Under the pieces are notes generated by a model, which had not been told where the DNA came from, ran no database searches, and was given only the letters and a program-made list of their open reading frames with translations. Shown here piece after piece: positions 53,178-63,323 of a stretch of DNA of 64,000 nucleotides. Origin of the DNA: JACCZH01 sp963729445 (GTDB lineage: Bacteria > Chloroflexota > Chloroflexia > Thermomicrobiales > CFX8); the NCBI GenBank assembly GCA_963729445.1, contig CAVSNU010000005.1, positions 310,001-374,000 on the forward strand. The letters run 5' to 3'. A program made the position numbers and the translations under genes. Each line of letters begins with the position of its first letter. Within the stretch, counting starts at the first letter, position 1.

Positions 53178-55169
53178 TCAGACCCGCCGCAACACGTGCA
53201 GCAGGTATTCCTTACGGTTAAGCGGATTGTGGTCCGACCGCGGCCGGGTCGGGATCGTGCCGCGGACCGGTTGGTAGCGGTCGAAGGCGCATTCCAGCAC
53301 GCCCTCGCCGCGAGTCAGCGCCGGCAGCTGTTGCTGCAGCTCATGCACCCGAGCCGCTGGAATCTCACCCTCCAGCATGTATGAAGAGCCCCGCAGTTCC
53401 TGATTGTCCGGAACCGCGCGCAGCCGTCGCCAGCACGGGCAATAGCGGCCCGAGCGTGTCTGCCGGGAGCTCGAGGTGGAAGCGGTGCATCGGCTCGTAC
53501 ACCTTAGTGCCGGCTTGCTTCAGCGCGCTCATCAGAACCAGCGGCGTCAGGTGACGGAAGTCGCGCGCAGTGCTCGACATGCTCTTGTCAAAGACGGCGT
53601 GGGAGTGGCTCTGCCGGGGTGAATAGCCGGAATGCGTCATGGTGACCGTGCAGTCGGTGACCTGCCATCCGTAGACTCCCTGGTGCAGCGTTTCTTGCAC
53701 GGTGTCCTCGACTGCTTTAAAGAACGAGAGCGGCATCGTCCCGTGCAGCTCGACCTCCAGCCGGAACTCCACTCCGCTGTCGACCGGCGCGGGCTCGATG
53801 CGCAGTCCGACGGTTGCGAGGAACGGGTTGGGCGCTTTGCCGTTGATCTCGACGGCTGCACCGGTGCCGACGGGCCGTTCGATGCAGATTGTCGTCGTTT
53901 CGCGGAACGTCGACATCGATGTTGAAGTCGTTCGCCAGCGTTGCCTGGATGACCTCTTTCTGCACCTCACCGTAGAGCGAGACGAAGAGTTCTTGCCGTA
54001 TATCGTCCTGCCGCAGGTTGATCAGCGGGTCCTGCTCGGCGAGCTGGGCCAGCGCAACGTGTAGCGCACCTCTGTCGGCGGGGCGGCAGGGAACGACGAC
54101 CGTTTCCAGTGTCGGCGGGGCGAAATGGTGGCTCTCCGCGGTCGTTCGCGATGTGCCGAACGTGTCGCCGATCTGGATATCGCCGAGACCCCAGAGCTTT
54201 GCAATCTGCCCTGCGGCGACCGACGCACGCTGGAGGGCCGAGCCGCGATCGAAAACGCTGATCGCGGTGACCTTTCCCTCGTTATTCTGGCGGAATTGCA
54301 GCCGATCTCTGCGTTCGTATTGTTCCCGAGAACATGCGAACGTACGCGATCTTCTCCCCGGCCAGGCCGCGTTCAACCTTGAACACGGTGCCCGAGACGG
54401 GGCCATCCGCATCGCCTTCGGTTGCAGGCAGCAACTCGGTGATACCGGCGATCAGCGAATCCACGCCCGCACTCGTGATTGCCGAGCCGAAGAACACCGG
54501 ATGCACCAGCGCCTGCCTGGTCTGCGCCGCAAGCTCGCCCCGTAGTTGGGAGTACGAAACTGTCGTCTCGTCGTCGACGTACGCGGCCAGAAACGCATCG
54601 TTGTGGTCGGCAAGCAGATCGGCCAGCCTGGCCGTAAAAGCAACGTCGGCCGCGCCATAAGGCGTGAAATCAGCGCTGCGCGTGCCGGGCTCCCGCGCCG
54701 ATCCCATCGAGATGATTGCCGGCGTCAGTTTCTCGGCAATATCCTGCAGTACGCGTTCATCGTGCGCGCCGCCGCGGTCGATCTTGTTCACGAAGATGAG
54801 GGTGGGAATGTGCAGCCGCTGTAGCGTCCGCATCAACACGCGGGTTTGCGGCTGAACGCCCTCCACGGCGGAGATCACCAGCACGGCACCGTCGAGCACG
54901 CTCAACACCCGTTCCACCTCGGCAATGAAATCCGGATGGCCGGGCGTGTCGATCAGGTTGACCGTAACGTCTTCGACGACGAACGACACGACGGCGGACT
55001 TGATCGTAATGCCGCGTTGCCGTTCCAGCGCCAGGGAATCGGTCTGGGTGCTGCCGTCATCGACGCTACCGATCTCGTCGATGACACCGGCGGCGTAGAG
55101 CAGCCGCTCGGTCAGGCTTGTCTTACCGGCGTCTACATGCGCCAAAATCCCCAAGTTCAACGTTCGCAT
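53178..55169 (-). pseudogene. TetM/EF-G-like ribosome-protection GTPase, several frameshifts
   Basis: About 664 codons starting MRTLNLGILAHVDAGKTSLT. The G domain (ERQRGITIKSAVVSF, DTPGHPDFIAEVERVLSVLD, INKIDRGGAHDERV) resembles Tet(M)/OtrA. Breaks are seen near 54310 (after MFSGTIRT), near 53935 (VDVDF to RETTTICIERPVGTGAAVE) and near 53430 (LATA to NQELRGSSYMLEGEIPAARV). All segments match the expected order of EF-G-like domains. Members remove tetracycline from the ribosome or serve other roles. As sequenced it is broken into four parts; whether by error or decay is open. Confidence 0.85.
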
Positions 55170-55639
55170 CAAGCGTCATATCCTCCAGATAGGTGGCAAG
55201 TCTCGTATGGATGGATATGAATGCTCTGCGCATCTTCGTCTCCTTTGTCGATCAACTAGGTGGCGGGAGTGTAGCACATGGCTAGCACGGACCTCTGACT
55301 CCTGGCGCTGACGACGAACTCGCCCTCAACGACCTCGCAACCATCGTCCTCAACCACCGCTCCGCAGGTAGCAGACACGCCCTAACCCGGGTGCTCAGAC
55401 GTTCGGCGGGCGCTGGGGTGGATCCTGGCCCAGGTAGGCTCATGTCCGGTGGGGACATATGCGGGCTGTGTGACGAAAAACACAGCACGGTCACGGTTTC
55501 TGTCCTACACTGGATCCTGACGCTGCCCTGTTGCCGGCTGGGGCGAAAGGCGGCGAGTCCTCCGGCCTGGTAGGCCGTGACCGCAATCGTCGAACGCACT
55601 CAACACGGAGCAAGCTCTCAGAGAGGACATACAATCGCC
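55170..55639. other. Intergenic stretch, no gene recognised
   Basis: About 470 bases between the divergent TetM-like and ScdA-N genes. It should contain both promoters. No repeats or credible small genes were recognised. Confidence 0.5.
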
Positions 55640-55867
55640 ATGGACGCACAGACAACACTGCCTGAACGAGCCGGCTCGATCGGCGAGCTGCCGATCCGGC
55701 AGCTTATCGACGTCTACCCGGAAACGATGGTTGTCCTGGATCACTACGGTCTGGACATGTGCTGCGCCGGCGCTCATACCCTAGCCGAAGCAGCCCGGCT
55801 GCACGGGCTGGATGCCGACGCGGTCATTCAGCAGGTGGCCGACGCAATCCAGCACGACCGGCACTAA
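55640..55867 (+). CDS. ScdA N-terminal (DUF542) domain protein
   Basis: A 75-residue protein starting MDAQTTLPERAGSIGELPIR. LIDVYPETMVVLDHYGLDMC followed by CAGAHTLAEAARLHGLDADA matches the N-terminal domain of the ScdA/YtfE di-iron iron-sulphur repair proteins (Y-P-E-T, D-x-C-C-x-G). As a free-standing domain it is linked to nitric-oxide stress. The membrane protein gene begins one base after its stop. Confidence 0.82.
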   Translation: MDAQTTLPERAGSIGELPIRQLIDVYPETMVVLDHYGLDMCCAGAHTLAEAARLHGLDADAVIQQVADAIQHDRH

Positions 55868-55868
55868 C

Positions 55869-57113
55869 ATGGGAAGACGGCTCATTCCCAGCGTTGTCGT
55901 GGCGGCGATCCTGGCCTTTGCCGTCTCGGCCGCGAGCATTAGCTTTGTTCCCGGGACACCCCGCCTCTGGAGCGCGGCCGTTGCCCTCGTCGTCCTCGGA
56001 GGGATCACGCCGCTGATCTACGCGGTAAACGCCCGCATCGTGCCGGTCTTCAGCGGCCGCAGCTGGCCCTATCCACCGTTCCTGTACGCAGCGATGCTGC
56101 TGGCCATCACCGGTGCCTGGCTCACCGCTCTTGGCCGGGCCCTGCCGAATGACCTGCTGCAATTCGCAGGGATGAGCGTGGCGCTCGATGGCGGATTGCT
56201 CTTCGTTCTCAATATCGTGTGGCTCTTCCGGTCGCCAAAGACGACCAATGCCACGCCTCCACTGCCTTTCCCTGAACAGGCGGCGATCGACCGGATCGGA
56301 ACCCACTTTATGCGACTCGCCGGCAGCTACCTGGTGCTTGGGTTACTTGTTGGTTTCGTCATGACAATCTGGACTCCGACGCGTGGCCGCTGGGATCTCG
56401 TCTGGGCGCATCTGCTGCTCGTCGGATGGTTTCTCTCGATGGCGGCGGGCGTGCTCTACCACGTCCTCCCGCGCTGGACCACCGCACGCTGGCGACATCC
56501 GCGCCTCATTCGCATCCATCTCATCGTTACGCTCATCGGACTGCCGCTGATGGTCGTGGCTCTGGCGCTCGATCTGTATCAACTGTTCGCGATTGCCGGC
56601 CCGCTGCAGGCAGCAGCGCTGCTCCTCTTCGTCTGGAACGTCGCGCCACTCATCTGGCGCCTGCCGTCGCTCTCGCGGACGGCGGTGGCGGGTGCAGCTT
56701 GCTTCCTCGTCCTCGGCGTCTCGCTTGGAGCGTCAGTCGCCATGGATCCGGCAAATCACGCCAACCTCCGGCTGACGCATGCCCAGATCAACCTGTTTGG
56801 CTGGGCCGGCCTGCTCATCTGCGGTGTTGGGTATTATCTCTTCCCACGCTTTGCCGGTCAGCCCCTGCGCTGGCCCCGCCTTGCCAGGCTACAGCTCGTT
56901 GTGCATTTTCTCGGCGTTACCCTCAGCGCCACCGCCTGGTGGTGGTACCTCGCGGTCGATACCGCGGTGCAACCCTTCATCACCGTCAGCGCGCTCCTGA
57001 TGGCGGGCAGCTTCCTCACGTTTGCCGTGATCGTGGGCACGACCTTCCGGCGTTCGGGCAGCACCGTCACGACTATGGCGATACGTCCGTTGCGCGCCGC
57101 GCCGCCCCGATAG
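55869..57113 (+). CDS. Heme-copper/NnrS-like multi-pass membrane protein
   Basis: A 414-residue protein starting MGRRLIPSVVVAAILAFAVS with about 12 helices. Histidine-bearing segments include WAHLLLVGWFLSMAAGVLYH and the H-x-Q-I-N-L-F-G-W-A-G type helix (THAQINLFGWAGLLICGVGY) with Y-x-L-F/L-P-R ends, as in subunit I of cbb3-like oxidases and in NnrS. It follows the ScdA-N gene in an apparent operon, suggesting NO detoxification. Metal content is inferred. Confidence 0.68.
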   Translation: MGRRLIPSVVVAAILAFAVSAASISFVPGTPRLWSAAVALVVLGGITPLIYAVNARIVPVFSGRSWPYPPFLYAAMLLAITGAWLTALGRALPNDLLQFAGMSVALDGGLLFVLNIVWLFRSPKTTNATPPLPFPEQAAIDRIGTHFMRLAGSYLVLGLLVGFVMTIWTPTRGRWDLVWAHLLLVGWFLSMAAGVLYHVLPRWTTARWRHPRLIRIHLIVTLIGLPLMVVALALDLYQLFAIAGPLQAAALLLFVWNVAPLIWRLPSLSRTAVAGAACFLVLGVSLGASVAMDPANHANLRLTHAQINLFGWAGLLICGVGYYLFPRFAGQPLRWPRLARLQLVVHFLGVTLSATAWWWYLAVDTAVQPFITVSALLMAGSFLTFAVIVGTTFRRSGSTVTTMAIRPLRAAPPR

Positions 57114-57122
57114 CCGGTTCGG

Positions 57123-57602
57123 ATGGATCGAGTCAGCATCTATCTGGTACGCGCGGCGCTTCTTTGGCTGGTGTTCGGCTTCGCCCTGGGCGCGCTCATG
57201 CTCTCGGACGCGCTCGTCCCGGGGACCTGGCGCGACTGGTTCGCGCCAACCCACGGTCACATCCTGTTTGTCGGCTGGTTCTTGCAGTTTGCCGTTGGCG
57301 TCGGCTACTGGTTGCTGCCGCGCAAGCGCTCGCCAGCGCGCCCAGAGGGATATCACGAAACCGGTGCGCTGCTTGCGTTCGGGCTGCTCAACACGGGGCT
57401 GGTGCTGCGGGTCATCGTTGAGCCGCTCGACCGCGCTGGGCATGGCGGCGACGCGATTATCAGCGCGCTGGCAACCTCGTCGGTCCTGCAGTTTGCCGCG
57501 ATCGTCATCGTCGTGGCCCAGTTCTGGGGCCGCATTATCCCTCGGAGGAAACGGACTGTTCCTCAAACCACCGGCAGGTCGACCCCGAACTCGAGCCGGT
57601 GA
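57123..57602 (+). CDS. Heme-copper oxidase-like membrane protein
   Basis: A 159-residue protein starting MDRVSIYLVRAALLWLVFGF with four helices. THGHILFVGWFLQFAVGVGY then WLLPR repeats the histidine-W-x-L-P-R helix of the upstream protein, so it may be a second subunit or a split partner. Nine bases separate the genes. Confidence 0.62.
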   Translation: MDRVSIYLVRAALLWLVFGFALGALMLSDALVPGTWRDWFAPTHGHILFVGWFLQFAVGVGYWLLPRKRSPARPEGYHETGALLAFGLLNTGLVLRVIVEPLDRAGHGGDAIISALATSSVLQFAAIVIVVAQFWGRIIPRRKRTVPQTTGRSTPNSSR

Positions 57603-57669
57603 CCCAATATGCGCCTGAGGATAGATACCTGTCAAGACATATAAGAATGCCGGCCATGTTGAAGGCGCA

Positions 57670-58536
57670 CTAGCTCCTGACCACAGCGCCTGGCGGTCCC
57701 GCCTGGATCCGCTCGCGAATGGCGTCGGGATCATTGGGTGGCGACCAGAACGCTTCGAGCCACCAGGTGACGCCGGCAGCGGCGTAGGGCTGTATGGCGG
57801 CAGTGGCGGCGTCACGGTCATGGGCCGGTGTGCTGCTCTCGAAGACGATGTCGAACGGGCTCGCTGCGGACCGATGTTCGGCGATCCACTCCCGCATCGC
57901 CATGATGTCGTCTGGCGTGATCTCGTCAAAGGAGCCGGACTGGCCCTGTTTCGCCGTGATCAGCCCGTCCCAACGGGCCGCCCGCGCCAGCGATCGAGCA
58001 TGTGGCCAGACGCCAACAACCCAGACTGGGATGCGCGGCTGCTGGACCGGGGTCGGCGCAAAAATCATCTCCTCGATGGTGTAGTGTTCTCCCTGGTAGC
58101 GAAACGGCTCACCGCTCCAGAGTCCATTCAGGATATCCAGGCTCTCGTCCAGCAGCCGCACGCGAGTCTTGCGATCGGTCGGCTCGCCGACGTCTCCAAA
58201 GCCCTGGTCGTCCAGCGCGCCGAGCCCGACTGACAGGATCAGGCGTCCATTCGAGAGCTGATCGAGGGTTGTCGTCTCGCGAGCCAACTTCCACGGCCTG
58301 CGGCGCGAGGGAGCGGTGAGCATGGTGCCGAAGCGGATGCGTTGGGTGCGTATCGCCACGGCCGCCAGCACAATCCACGGGTCGTGCGTCTCCATCGGTA
58401 CGCCGTTAAGGAACTTTGGATGGATGTTGATGCTGTCGGGAATGAAGATGCCATCCCAGCCTGCGGACTCCGCTTCGGCGGCTAATTCCGGCACAACGTG
58501 AACGTCAGTCGTAGGCAAGACGAGTCCGTACTGCAT
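57670..58536 (-). CDS. LLM-class F420-dependent oxidoreductase
   Basis: A 288-residue protein starting MQYGLVLPTTDVHVVPELAA. TIM-barrel landmarks are ESAGWDGIFIPDS, IRTQRIRFGTMLTAPSRRRP, TTLDQLSNGRLILSVGLGAL and FRYQGEHYTIEEMIFAPTPV. This is the luciferase-like family that uses F420 or FMN. Substrate unknown. Confidence 0.85.
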   Translation of the reverse strand: MQYGLVLPTTDVHVVPELAAEAESAGWDGIFIPDSINIHPKFLNGVPMETHDPWIVLAAVAIRTQRIRFGTMLTAPSRRRPWKLARETTTLDQLSNGRLILSVGLGALDDQGFGDVGEPTDRKTRVRLLDESLDILNGLWSGEPFRYQGEHYTIEEMIFAPTPVQQPRIPVWVVGVWPHARSLARAARWDGLITAKQGQSGSFDEITPDDIMAMREWIAEHRSAASPFDIVFESSTPAHDRDAATAAIQPYAAAGVTWWLEAFWSPPNDPDAIRERIQAGPPGAVVRS

Positions 58537-58633
58537 GCAGGCCTCCTTCGATACCAGGCACCGGACGTCCTTGCTTCAAGAACGGATTGACGAAGACAGT
58601 ACACTCGAGAACAGTATGTGAAAAGGAGCGACG

Positions 58634-59278
58634 ATGATTCATATCGACATCTTCTCAGACGTTGTCTGCCCATGGTGCTACATCGGCGAGCGCCGTTTGC
58701 AGGCTGCCATGCAGCAGCGTCCCGGCCTGACATTTGAGCGCCGCTGGCAACCCTTCCAGCTGCGACCGGAGCTGCCGAGCGAGGGGCAGGACTGGCAGCA
58801 GTTCATCGACGAAAAGTTCGGCGGCGCAGAGCAGGCCAAGGAGATGTTTGCGCACGTCACCGCAATCGGCAAGGAGGTAGGCATTGAGCTGGCCTTCGAC
58901 CGCATCGCCCACGCCGTCAACACGGCCAACGCCCACCGGTTGATTCTGCTGGCAGCCGGACACGAGAGGGAATGGGAGGCGGCCAACGCGCTGTACCGCG
59001 CCTACTTCACCGAGGGCAAGAATCTGGGAGATCTGGATGATCTGGTTGCAGTGGCCAGCAGCATCGGGCTCGATCCAGATGAAACCCGCAGCTTCCTCGA
59101 AACCGACACCGGCGCGGCCGAGGTGAAGCAGAGTCAGGACACCGCAAATCAGCTCGGCATCAGCGGCGTGCCCTTCTTCATCTTCAACAACCAGTACGCC
59201 GTCTCGGGCGCGCAGCCAACTGAGCTCTTCCTGGAGATCTTCGACAAGCTCCAGGAGGAAGCCGCCGCCGCGGACTGA
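58634..59278 (+). CDS. DsbA/FrnE-family thiol oxidoreductase
   Basis: A 214-residue protein starting MIHIDIFSDVVCPWCYIGER after AAAAGGAG. The active site is CPWC, with the cis-proline at GISGVPFFIFNNQYAV and the helical insertion (QAKEMFAHVTAIGKEVGIEL) of the FrnE/2-hydroxychromene isomerase-like group. It has no signal peptide, so it acts in the cytosol. Confidence 0.88.
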   Translation: MIHIDIFSDVVCPWCYIGERRLQAAMQQRPGLTFERRWQPFQLRPELPSEGQDWQQFIDEKFGGAEQAKEMFAHVTAIGKEVGIELAFDRIAHAVNTANAHRLILLAAGHEREWEAANALYRAYFTEGKNLGDLDDLVAVASSIGLDPDETRSFLETDTGAAEVKQSQDTANQLGISGVPFFIFNNQYAVSGAQPTELFLEIFDKLQEEAAAAD

Positions 59279-59329
59279 CAACGACCCTCCGAGAATGGAA
59301 TTGTTCCCGATTCTGGCGGTCGGGTGCCC

Positions 59330-59350
59330 GGGAAGGGACGAGCCCTTCCC
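59330..59350. terminator. Hairpin between convergent genes
   Basis: GGGAAGGG and CCCTTCCC form an 8-bp stem with a 5-base loop between the DsbA-like gene (+) and the epimerase gene (-). Probable shared terminator, without a T-run. Confidence 0.45.
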
Positions 59351-59380
59351 GTACCGTTTACCGCGTGGGGCTGGTCCAGG

Positions 59381-60397
59381 CTACCCGTATTTGCGCAACA
59401 ACTCGTCTTCTGCGGCGTAGTCAAACTCAGCCGGGTTGACCGGTGGATCGCCCTCACGCTCCCAGGCGATGGTGCGCTCCCACGCCTCGTCGGGCGGGGT
59501 GATCTCCTGATAGCCGAGTTCCTCGCGAATGCGGGTCGAGTCACCCACCAGGTGCTGCGCGGTGTTCAGCGCGGGAGGCAGTTCCTCGTCAGGAACGGTG
59601 ACGATCTGCCCATCCCAGCCGATGCGAGACGCGAGCATCTGCGCGATGCCGGCCATCGTCGGGTGCTCGGTCTCTGAGAGGGTGTAGAGCCGGCCGGCGG
59701 CACGCTCGTCGGTCGCGGCCAGCGCGATCGCGGCCGCGACATCGTCGACAAACGCCCAGGAGCTGCGCCAGCTGGCATAACTCTCCGCCAATGGAATGGC
59801 ACGCCGCCCGTCATCCATCCTCTTGACGAACGACCGGAAGCGGTGCTGGCCATCCCGGGGACCGTAGACCATTGGCAGACGCAGCATCGTGCCGGGCAGA
59901 TCCGGGTCGCCGAGCACGACCCTCTCCACCAGGATTTTGTCGTAGTTCTCACGCCAATAGTTGGGGTCGTCGGCCGGGAGACCAGCTGTCGAGCGGTAGG
60001 GAAAGAGCTTTTCCCGCAGCGGCGACTCTTCATTGAGCGGCAGATCTACCGGCGGCCCGAACTCGGTTCCGATCAGCCGGCCAAAGGCCCGATACACATC
60101 CATGCTGCTGATGGCCACCACCCGCGAGACGATGCCTCGCACGCCATCGACGACCAGCCGGATCTCCCGCTCGGTCATGGGCCGCATGTCGATGGCGACG
60201 TCTGGGGCAAGCGCCTCGAACTGCTTCCGAAACGCCCCAATAGACTCGCGTTCGCCCGTGATCCTGCCGACCCCTTCCGGGAGCTCCGCGGCAGTTTGAC
60301 CGCGGTTGAACACCGTCACCTCATGGCCGGTGTCAACCAAACGCTGCACCACCGCCGGCCCAATGAATGATGTGCCCCCGATAACAAGAACCCTCAC
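59381..60397 (-). CDS. NAD-dependent epimerase/dehydratase
   Basis: A 338-residue protein starting at a GTG (MRVLVIGGTSFIGPAVVQRL) with GGGAGGG eight bases upstream; a longer frame upstream is rejected for that reason. The Rossmann motif is GGTSFIGPAV, followed by NRGQTAAELPEGV and a Y-x-x-x-K-like YWRENYDKILVERVVL. This extended SDR acts on nucleotide sugars or related compounds; substrate not defined. Confidence 0.85.
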   Translation of the reverse strand: MRVLVIGGTSFIGPAVVQRLVDTGHEVTVFNRGQTAAELPEGVGRITGERESIGAFRKQFEALAPDVAIDMRPMTEREIRLVVDGVRGIVSRVVAISSMDVYRAFGRLIGTEFGPPVDLPLNEESPLREKLFPYRSTAGLPADDPNYWRENYDKILVERVVLGDPDLPGTMLRLPMVYGPRDGQHRFRSFVKRMDDGRRAIPLAESYASWRSSWAFVDDVAAAIALAATDERAAGRLYTLSETEHPTMAGIAQMLASRIGWDGQIVTVPDEELPPALNTAQHLVGDSTRIREELGYQEITPPDEAWERTIAWEREGDPPVNPAEFDYAAEDELLRKYG

Positions 60398-60595
60398 GAA
60401 GATATCCCTCCCTGATGCTGTATCTATTTCCGGCATTGTAGGACACCCCTACAGCTGGATGGTGAGCTCCGCCGAACATTATGACGATTTGGGTATTGCT
60501 TTCGCCGCGAAGGTCCGGGATGATGTGCACATCGCACCGTGACGGAATGAATCTGGGAAAGCACAGCCTTTCCCGGAACTCGTGGAGGACGTCCA

Positions 60596-60736
60596 TTGAA
60601 GGCGCGTGCTAATCCGTTTCGCGGCCTGGTGTGGGGTTGCCTGATCGGCGGCGCCCTGTGGGCGGTACTAGTTACCGTGTGGATAAAAGCCGCACACTGG
60701 ATTGGCGACATCCTCTCATCGTTACCCGGCGCGTAG
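60596..60736 (+). CDS. Small single-helix membrane protein
   Basis: A 46-residue frame from a TTG with GGAGG seven bases upstream: KARANPFRGLVWGCLIGGAL then WAVLVTVWIKAAHWIGDIL. One amphipathic membrane helix is clear. The stop overlaps the end of the convergent MFS gene by 15 bases. Function unknown. Confidence 0.5.
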   Translation: MKARANPFRGLVWGCLIGGALWAVLVTVWIKAAHWIGDILSSLPGA

Positions 60737-61933
60737 CTCCACACGGCGACGCACAGCCACTCCCACCAGAACCACCAACGCCATGGCAACTGCCACAGCA
60801 CCACACACCAGGTAGAGCGTGCCCCAGCCCTGGGTCTCGGCCAGCCGGCCGGCCAGCGGGAAGGCGACGATCATCGTGAGCGAAAAGAGCCATGACTCGA
60901 TTGACAGCAGTGTCGCTCGCTGTGCTGACGGTAGCTGGTGATTGAACCAGGCAAAAAGCAACGGCTCGATGATGCCGCTGACAAAACGCGATACCAGAAA
61001 GGCTCCCAACGCGAACCAGAGCGCCCCGGCGGCCGTGCCCGCCAGCGCGAAACCGCTGAACGCCGCCAGAAGAACGATCTGCATGCTGAAACGGCCCCAC
61101 CGGCTCACGCGCCCGGCGAGCAAGGCCCCAAGGGCGTCCATCACCAGCATCGCGCCGACCACTGCTCCAATCAGGCTGTTCGATAGCCCTCGATCGGCGA
61201 ACGCCGCCTGCAGGTAGAGTCCACTGATCGTCACCACCGCCCAGAACCCGCCCGAGAAGACGAGCATCGCAGCGACAACAGGCCGGGCACGCAGCGCGCT
61301 GCGTGCCCCACTCATGTGGCTCAGCACCGAACCGGAAGGTCCGACGGCGCGTTTCGCGCGTGGCGACTCCTTTAAGCCGGCGGCCAACCAGACGCCACCG
61401 AGCGCGACGCCAATTGAGAGCGCGAACGGCACGTTGTAACTCACATCGGAGAGCGTCGCACCCAGCCAGGCAGCGCTCGCCGCCACCAGATAACTTGCGC
61501 CGAGCAGCTTGCCAAAGATACCGGCATAGCTGCTCTGCCGGTGGCCCAGCGACTCATAGAGATACGCCTGGTCCGCCCCCGAGCGAAAGCTGAACGACGC
61601 GCCGTGCAGGAAGAGCGCCAGCATCGCCAGCGGCAGTGAATCCGCCATCCAGAGCACCGCCGTCGAGAGCGCGATGAGCCCAGAGCCGATGGCCAGCGAC
61701 CAGCGCCGGCCAACCAGATCGGCGAACGACCCCGACGGCAGCTCGAAGAGCACCGGCGCCAGGTGAAAGGCGGACTCAGCCAGCCCGATCTCGGTCAGGC
61801 TCAGCCCGCGGCTCTGGAGATAGAGGATCCAGATTGCCGAGAGAAAGTAGCCTTCAGCACTCAGCTTGTAGGCATAGAAGCGTCGAACGTTGCCTACCCT
61901 GGGCGTAGACGAAACTGGTTGTGTGTCGAGCAC
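60722..61933 (-). CDS. MFS transporter
   Basis: A 403-residue protein starting MLDTQPVSSTPRVGNVRRFY with about 12 helices. GSFADLVGRRWSLAIGSGLI is the helix 2-3 loop; SFRSGADQAYLYESLGHRQS is typical of drug/metabolite efflux members such as the DHA-like group. Substrate unknown. Confidence 0.82.
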   Translation of the reverse strand: MLDTQPVSSTPRVGNVRRFYAYKLSAEGYFLSAIWILYLQSRGLSLTEIGLAESAFHLAPVLFELPSGSFADLVGRRWSLAIGSGLIALSTAVLWMADSLPLAMLALFLHGASFSFRSGADQAYLYESLGHRQSSYAGIFGKLLGASYLVAASAAWLGATLSDVSYNVPFALSIGVALGGVWLAAGLKESPRAKRAVGPSGSVLSHMSGARSALRARPVVAAMLVFSGGFWAVVTISGLYLQAAFADRGLSNSLIGAVVGAMLVMDALGALLAGRVSRWGRFSMQIVLLAAFSGFALAGTAAGALWFALGAFLVSRFVSGIIEPLLFAWFNHQLPSAQRATLLSIESWLFSLTMIVAFPLAGRLAETQGWGTLYLVCGAVAVAMALVVLVGVAVRRRVELRAG

Positions 61934-62366
61934 GAGTAAATATCCCCCACGAAGCGGGGAAGGGGCACATCTCGCGACGCCCGCTCCCGCTGTCCATCTG
62001 CGTCAGATCTCAGGACAGCGGCCGGCAGGACGTCTCCGCGTGATAGTGGGCATACCAGCCAACGGTGGGGTCGGCCGGCAACGGTTCAACTCGCATCATG
62101 CTCCGCGCTCATGAACGATTCCAAGGAACGAACGTGCACAGGATACAGCACCGCACCATGCTAGCCAACGGTCGATATCCTCCACCAGGCCAACCACGTT
62201 CGTCATCAGGATCAGCCGGCACCACACGCTCGTGCGTGGCAAGGTCGACGAAAATCCGTGCCGCTGCAAACCTGTTACAGACGTGTCGATCTCGTGGATC
62301 GTCAGACTGTGCAACCTCCTCCACTCCCGCCATATCACGCAAACAGCGTCATGAAGCGAGTTTCTG
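61934..62366. other. Intergenic stretch, no confident gene
   Basis: About 430 bases between the MFS and threonine dehydratase-like genes, both leftward. A minus-strand frame at about 62096-62338 lacks a ribosome site and family features and is not called. Confidence 0.4.
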
Positions 62367-63323
62367 TCAAGTTTCCGTGAAGATCTCCGCCAACAACGAC
62401 GGGTTGATGCTGCCGCCGCTGATCAGGCAGATGGTCTTGCCGCGCTCGTCTGGGGCCAGAGCCAGTGCTGCCGCAACCGCCATCGCGCCGGCCGGCTCGG
62501 AGATGATCTTGTTGCGCATCGCCAGCTGGTACACCGCCGCGCGGGTCTCATCGTCTGATACTGTCAGGCAGCCGTCGGCCAGTCGTTGGAGCAGGGGAAA
62601 CGTTTCGGAGAACACCACCGGCGAGCCGGCGCCATCGACGAACGACGAGCACTGGACCGTGCGAGGCTCGCCTGCCTCCAGCGAGTGAGCCAGCGCGCAG
62701 CAGGTGTCCGGCTGAACGCCGAACACACGCACTTCCGGTCGATGAGCCTTGATCGCGGTCGCGATGCCCGCCAGCAGCCCACCTCCGCCTACTGGAACGA
62801 TGACGGTCTCGACGTCTGGGAGATCTTCCAGAATCTCCAGGCCGATCGTGCCATTGCCCGCCGCCACTCGCGCATCAGCGAAAGGATGCACGAAGCCTTG
62901 ACGCCCATCGAAGCGTCCGTCCCGCATCGCAACGAACATCTGATCGCGCGGGATAAACTCAATGGCAGCACCGTAGGCGCGGGTGGCATCGATCTTCGAC
63001 TGCGGCGCGCCCTCTGGCATGATCGCCGTGGACGGCAGGCCGAGCTTGCGCGCCGACCAGGCGACGGCCTGCGACATATTGCCGGCGCTCAACGTGCAAG
63101 CGGCGCCCAACGGACCTGCGGCCATCATCATCGCCAGCGCGTTATACGCCCCGCGCGCCTTGAACGATCCCACCGGCGCGAACACCTCCGGCTTGATCCA
63201 GACATCCGCCAGTCCGCCCTGCCCCAGCAATTGCAACAACGGAGTCCGGACGATCGTTCCGCGCAACCGCTCGGCAGCCTGTTCGATGTCATTGATATGC
63301 AAGTCCAAGAGCAGTCTCTCCAT
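62367..63323 (-). CDS. Threonine dehydratase-like PLP enzyme
   Basis: A 318-residue protein starting MERLLLDLHINDIEQAAERL. The PLP lysine is in GSFKARGAYN, the glycine loop is PVGGGGLLAG and the C-terminal serine/glycine loop is CLISGGS. This matches fold-type II threonine/serine dehydratases without the C-terminal regulatory ACT domain (about 318 residues), i.e. the catabolic or racemase-like form. Start codons at 63323 and 63344 are both possible. Confidence 0.85.
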   Translation of the reverse strand: MERLLLDLHINDIEQAAERLRGTIVRTPLLQLLGQGGLADVWIKPEVFAPVGSFKARGAYNALAMMMAAGPLGAACTLSAGNMSQAVAWSARKLGLPSTAIMPEGAPQSKIDATRAYGAAIEFIPRDQMFVAMRDGRFDGRQGFVHPFADARVAAGNGTIGLEILEDLPDVETVIVPVGGGGLLAGIATAIKAHRPEVRVFGVQPDTCCALAHSLEAGEPRTVQCSSFVDGAGSPVVFSETFPLLQRLADGCLTVSDDETRAAVYQLAMRNKIISEPAGAMAVAAALALAPDERGKTICLISGGSINPSLLAEIFTET

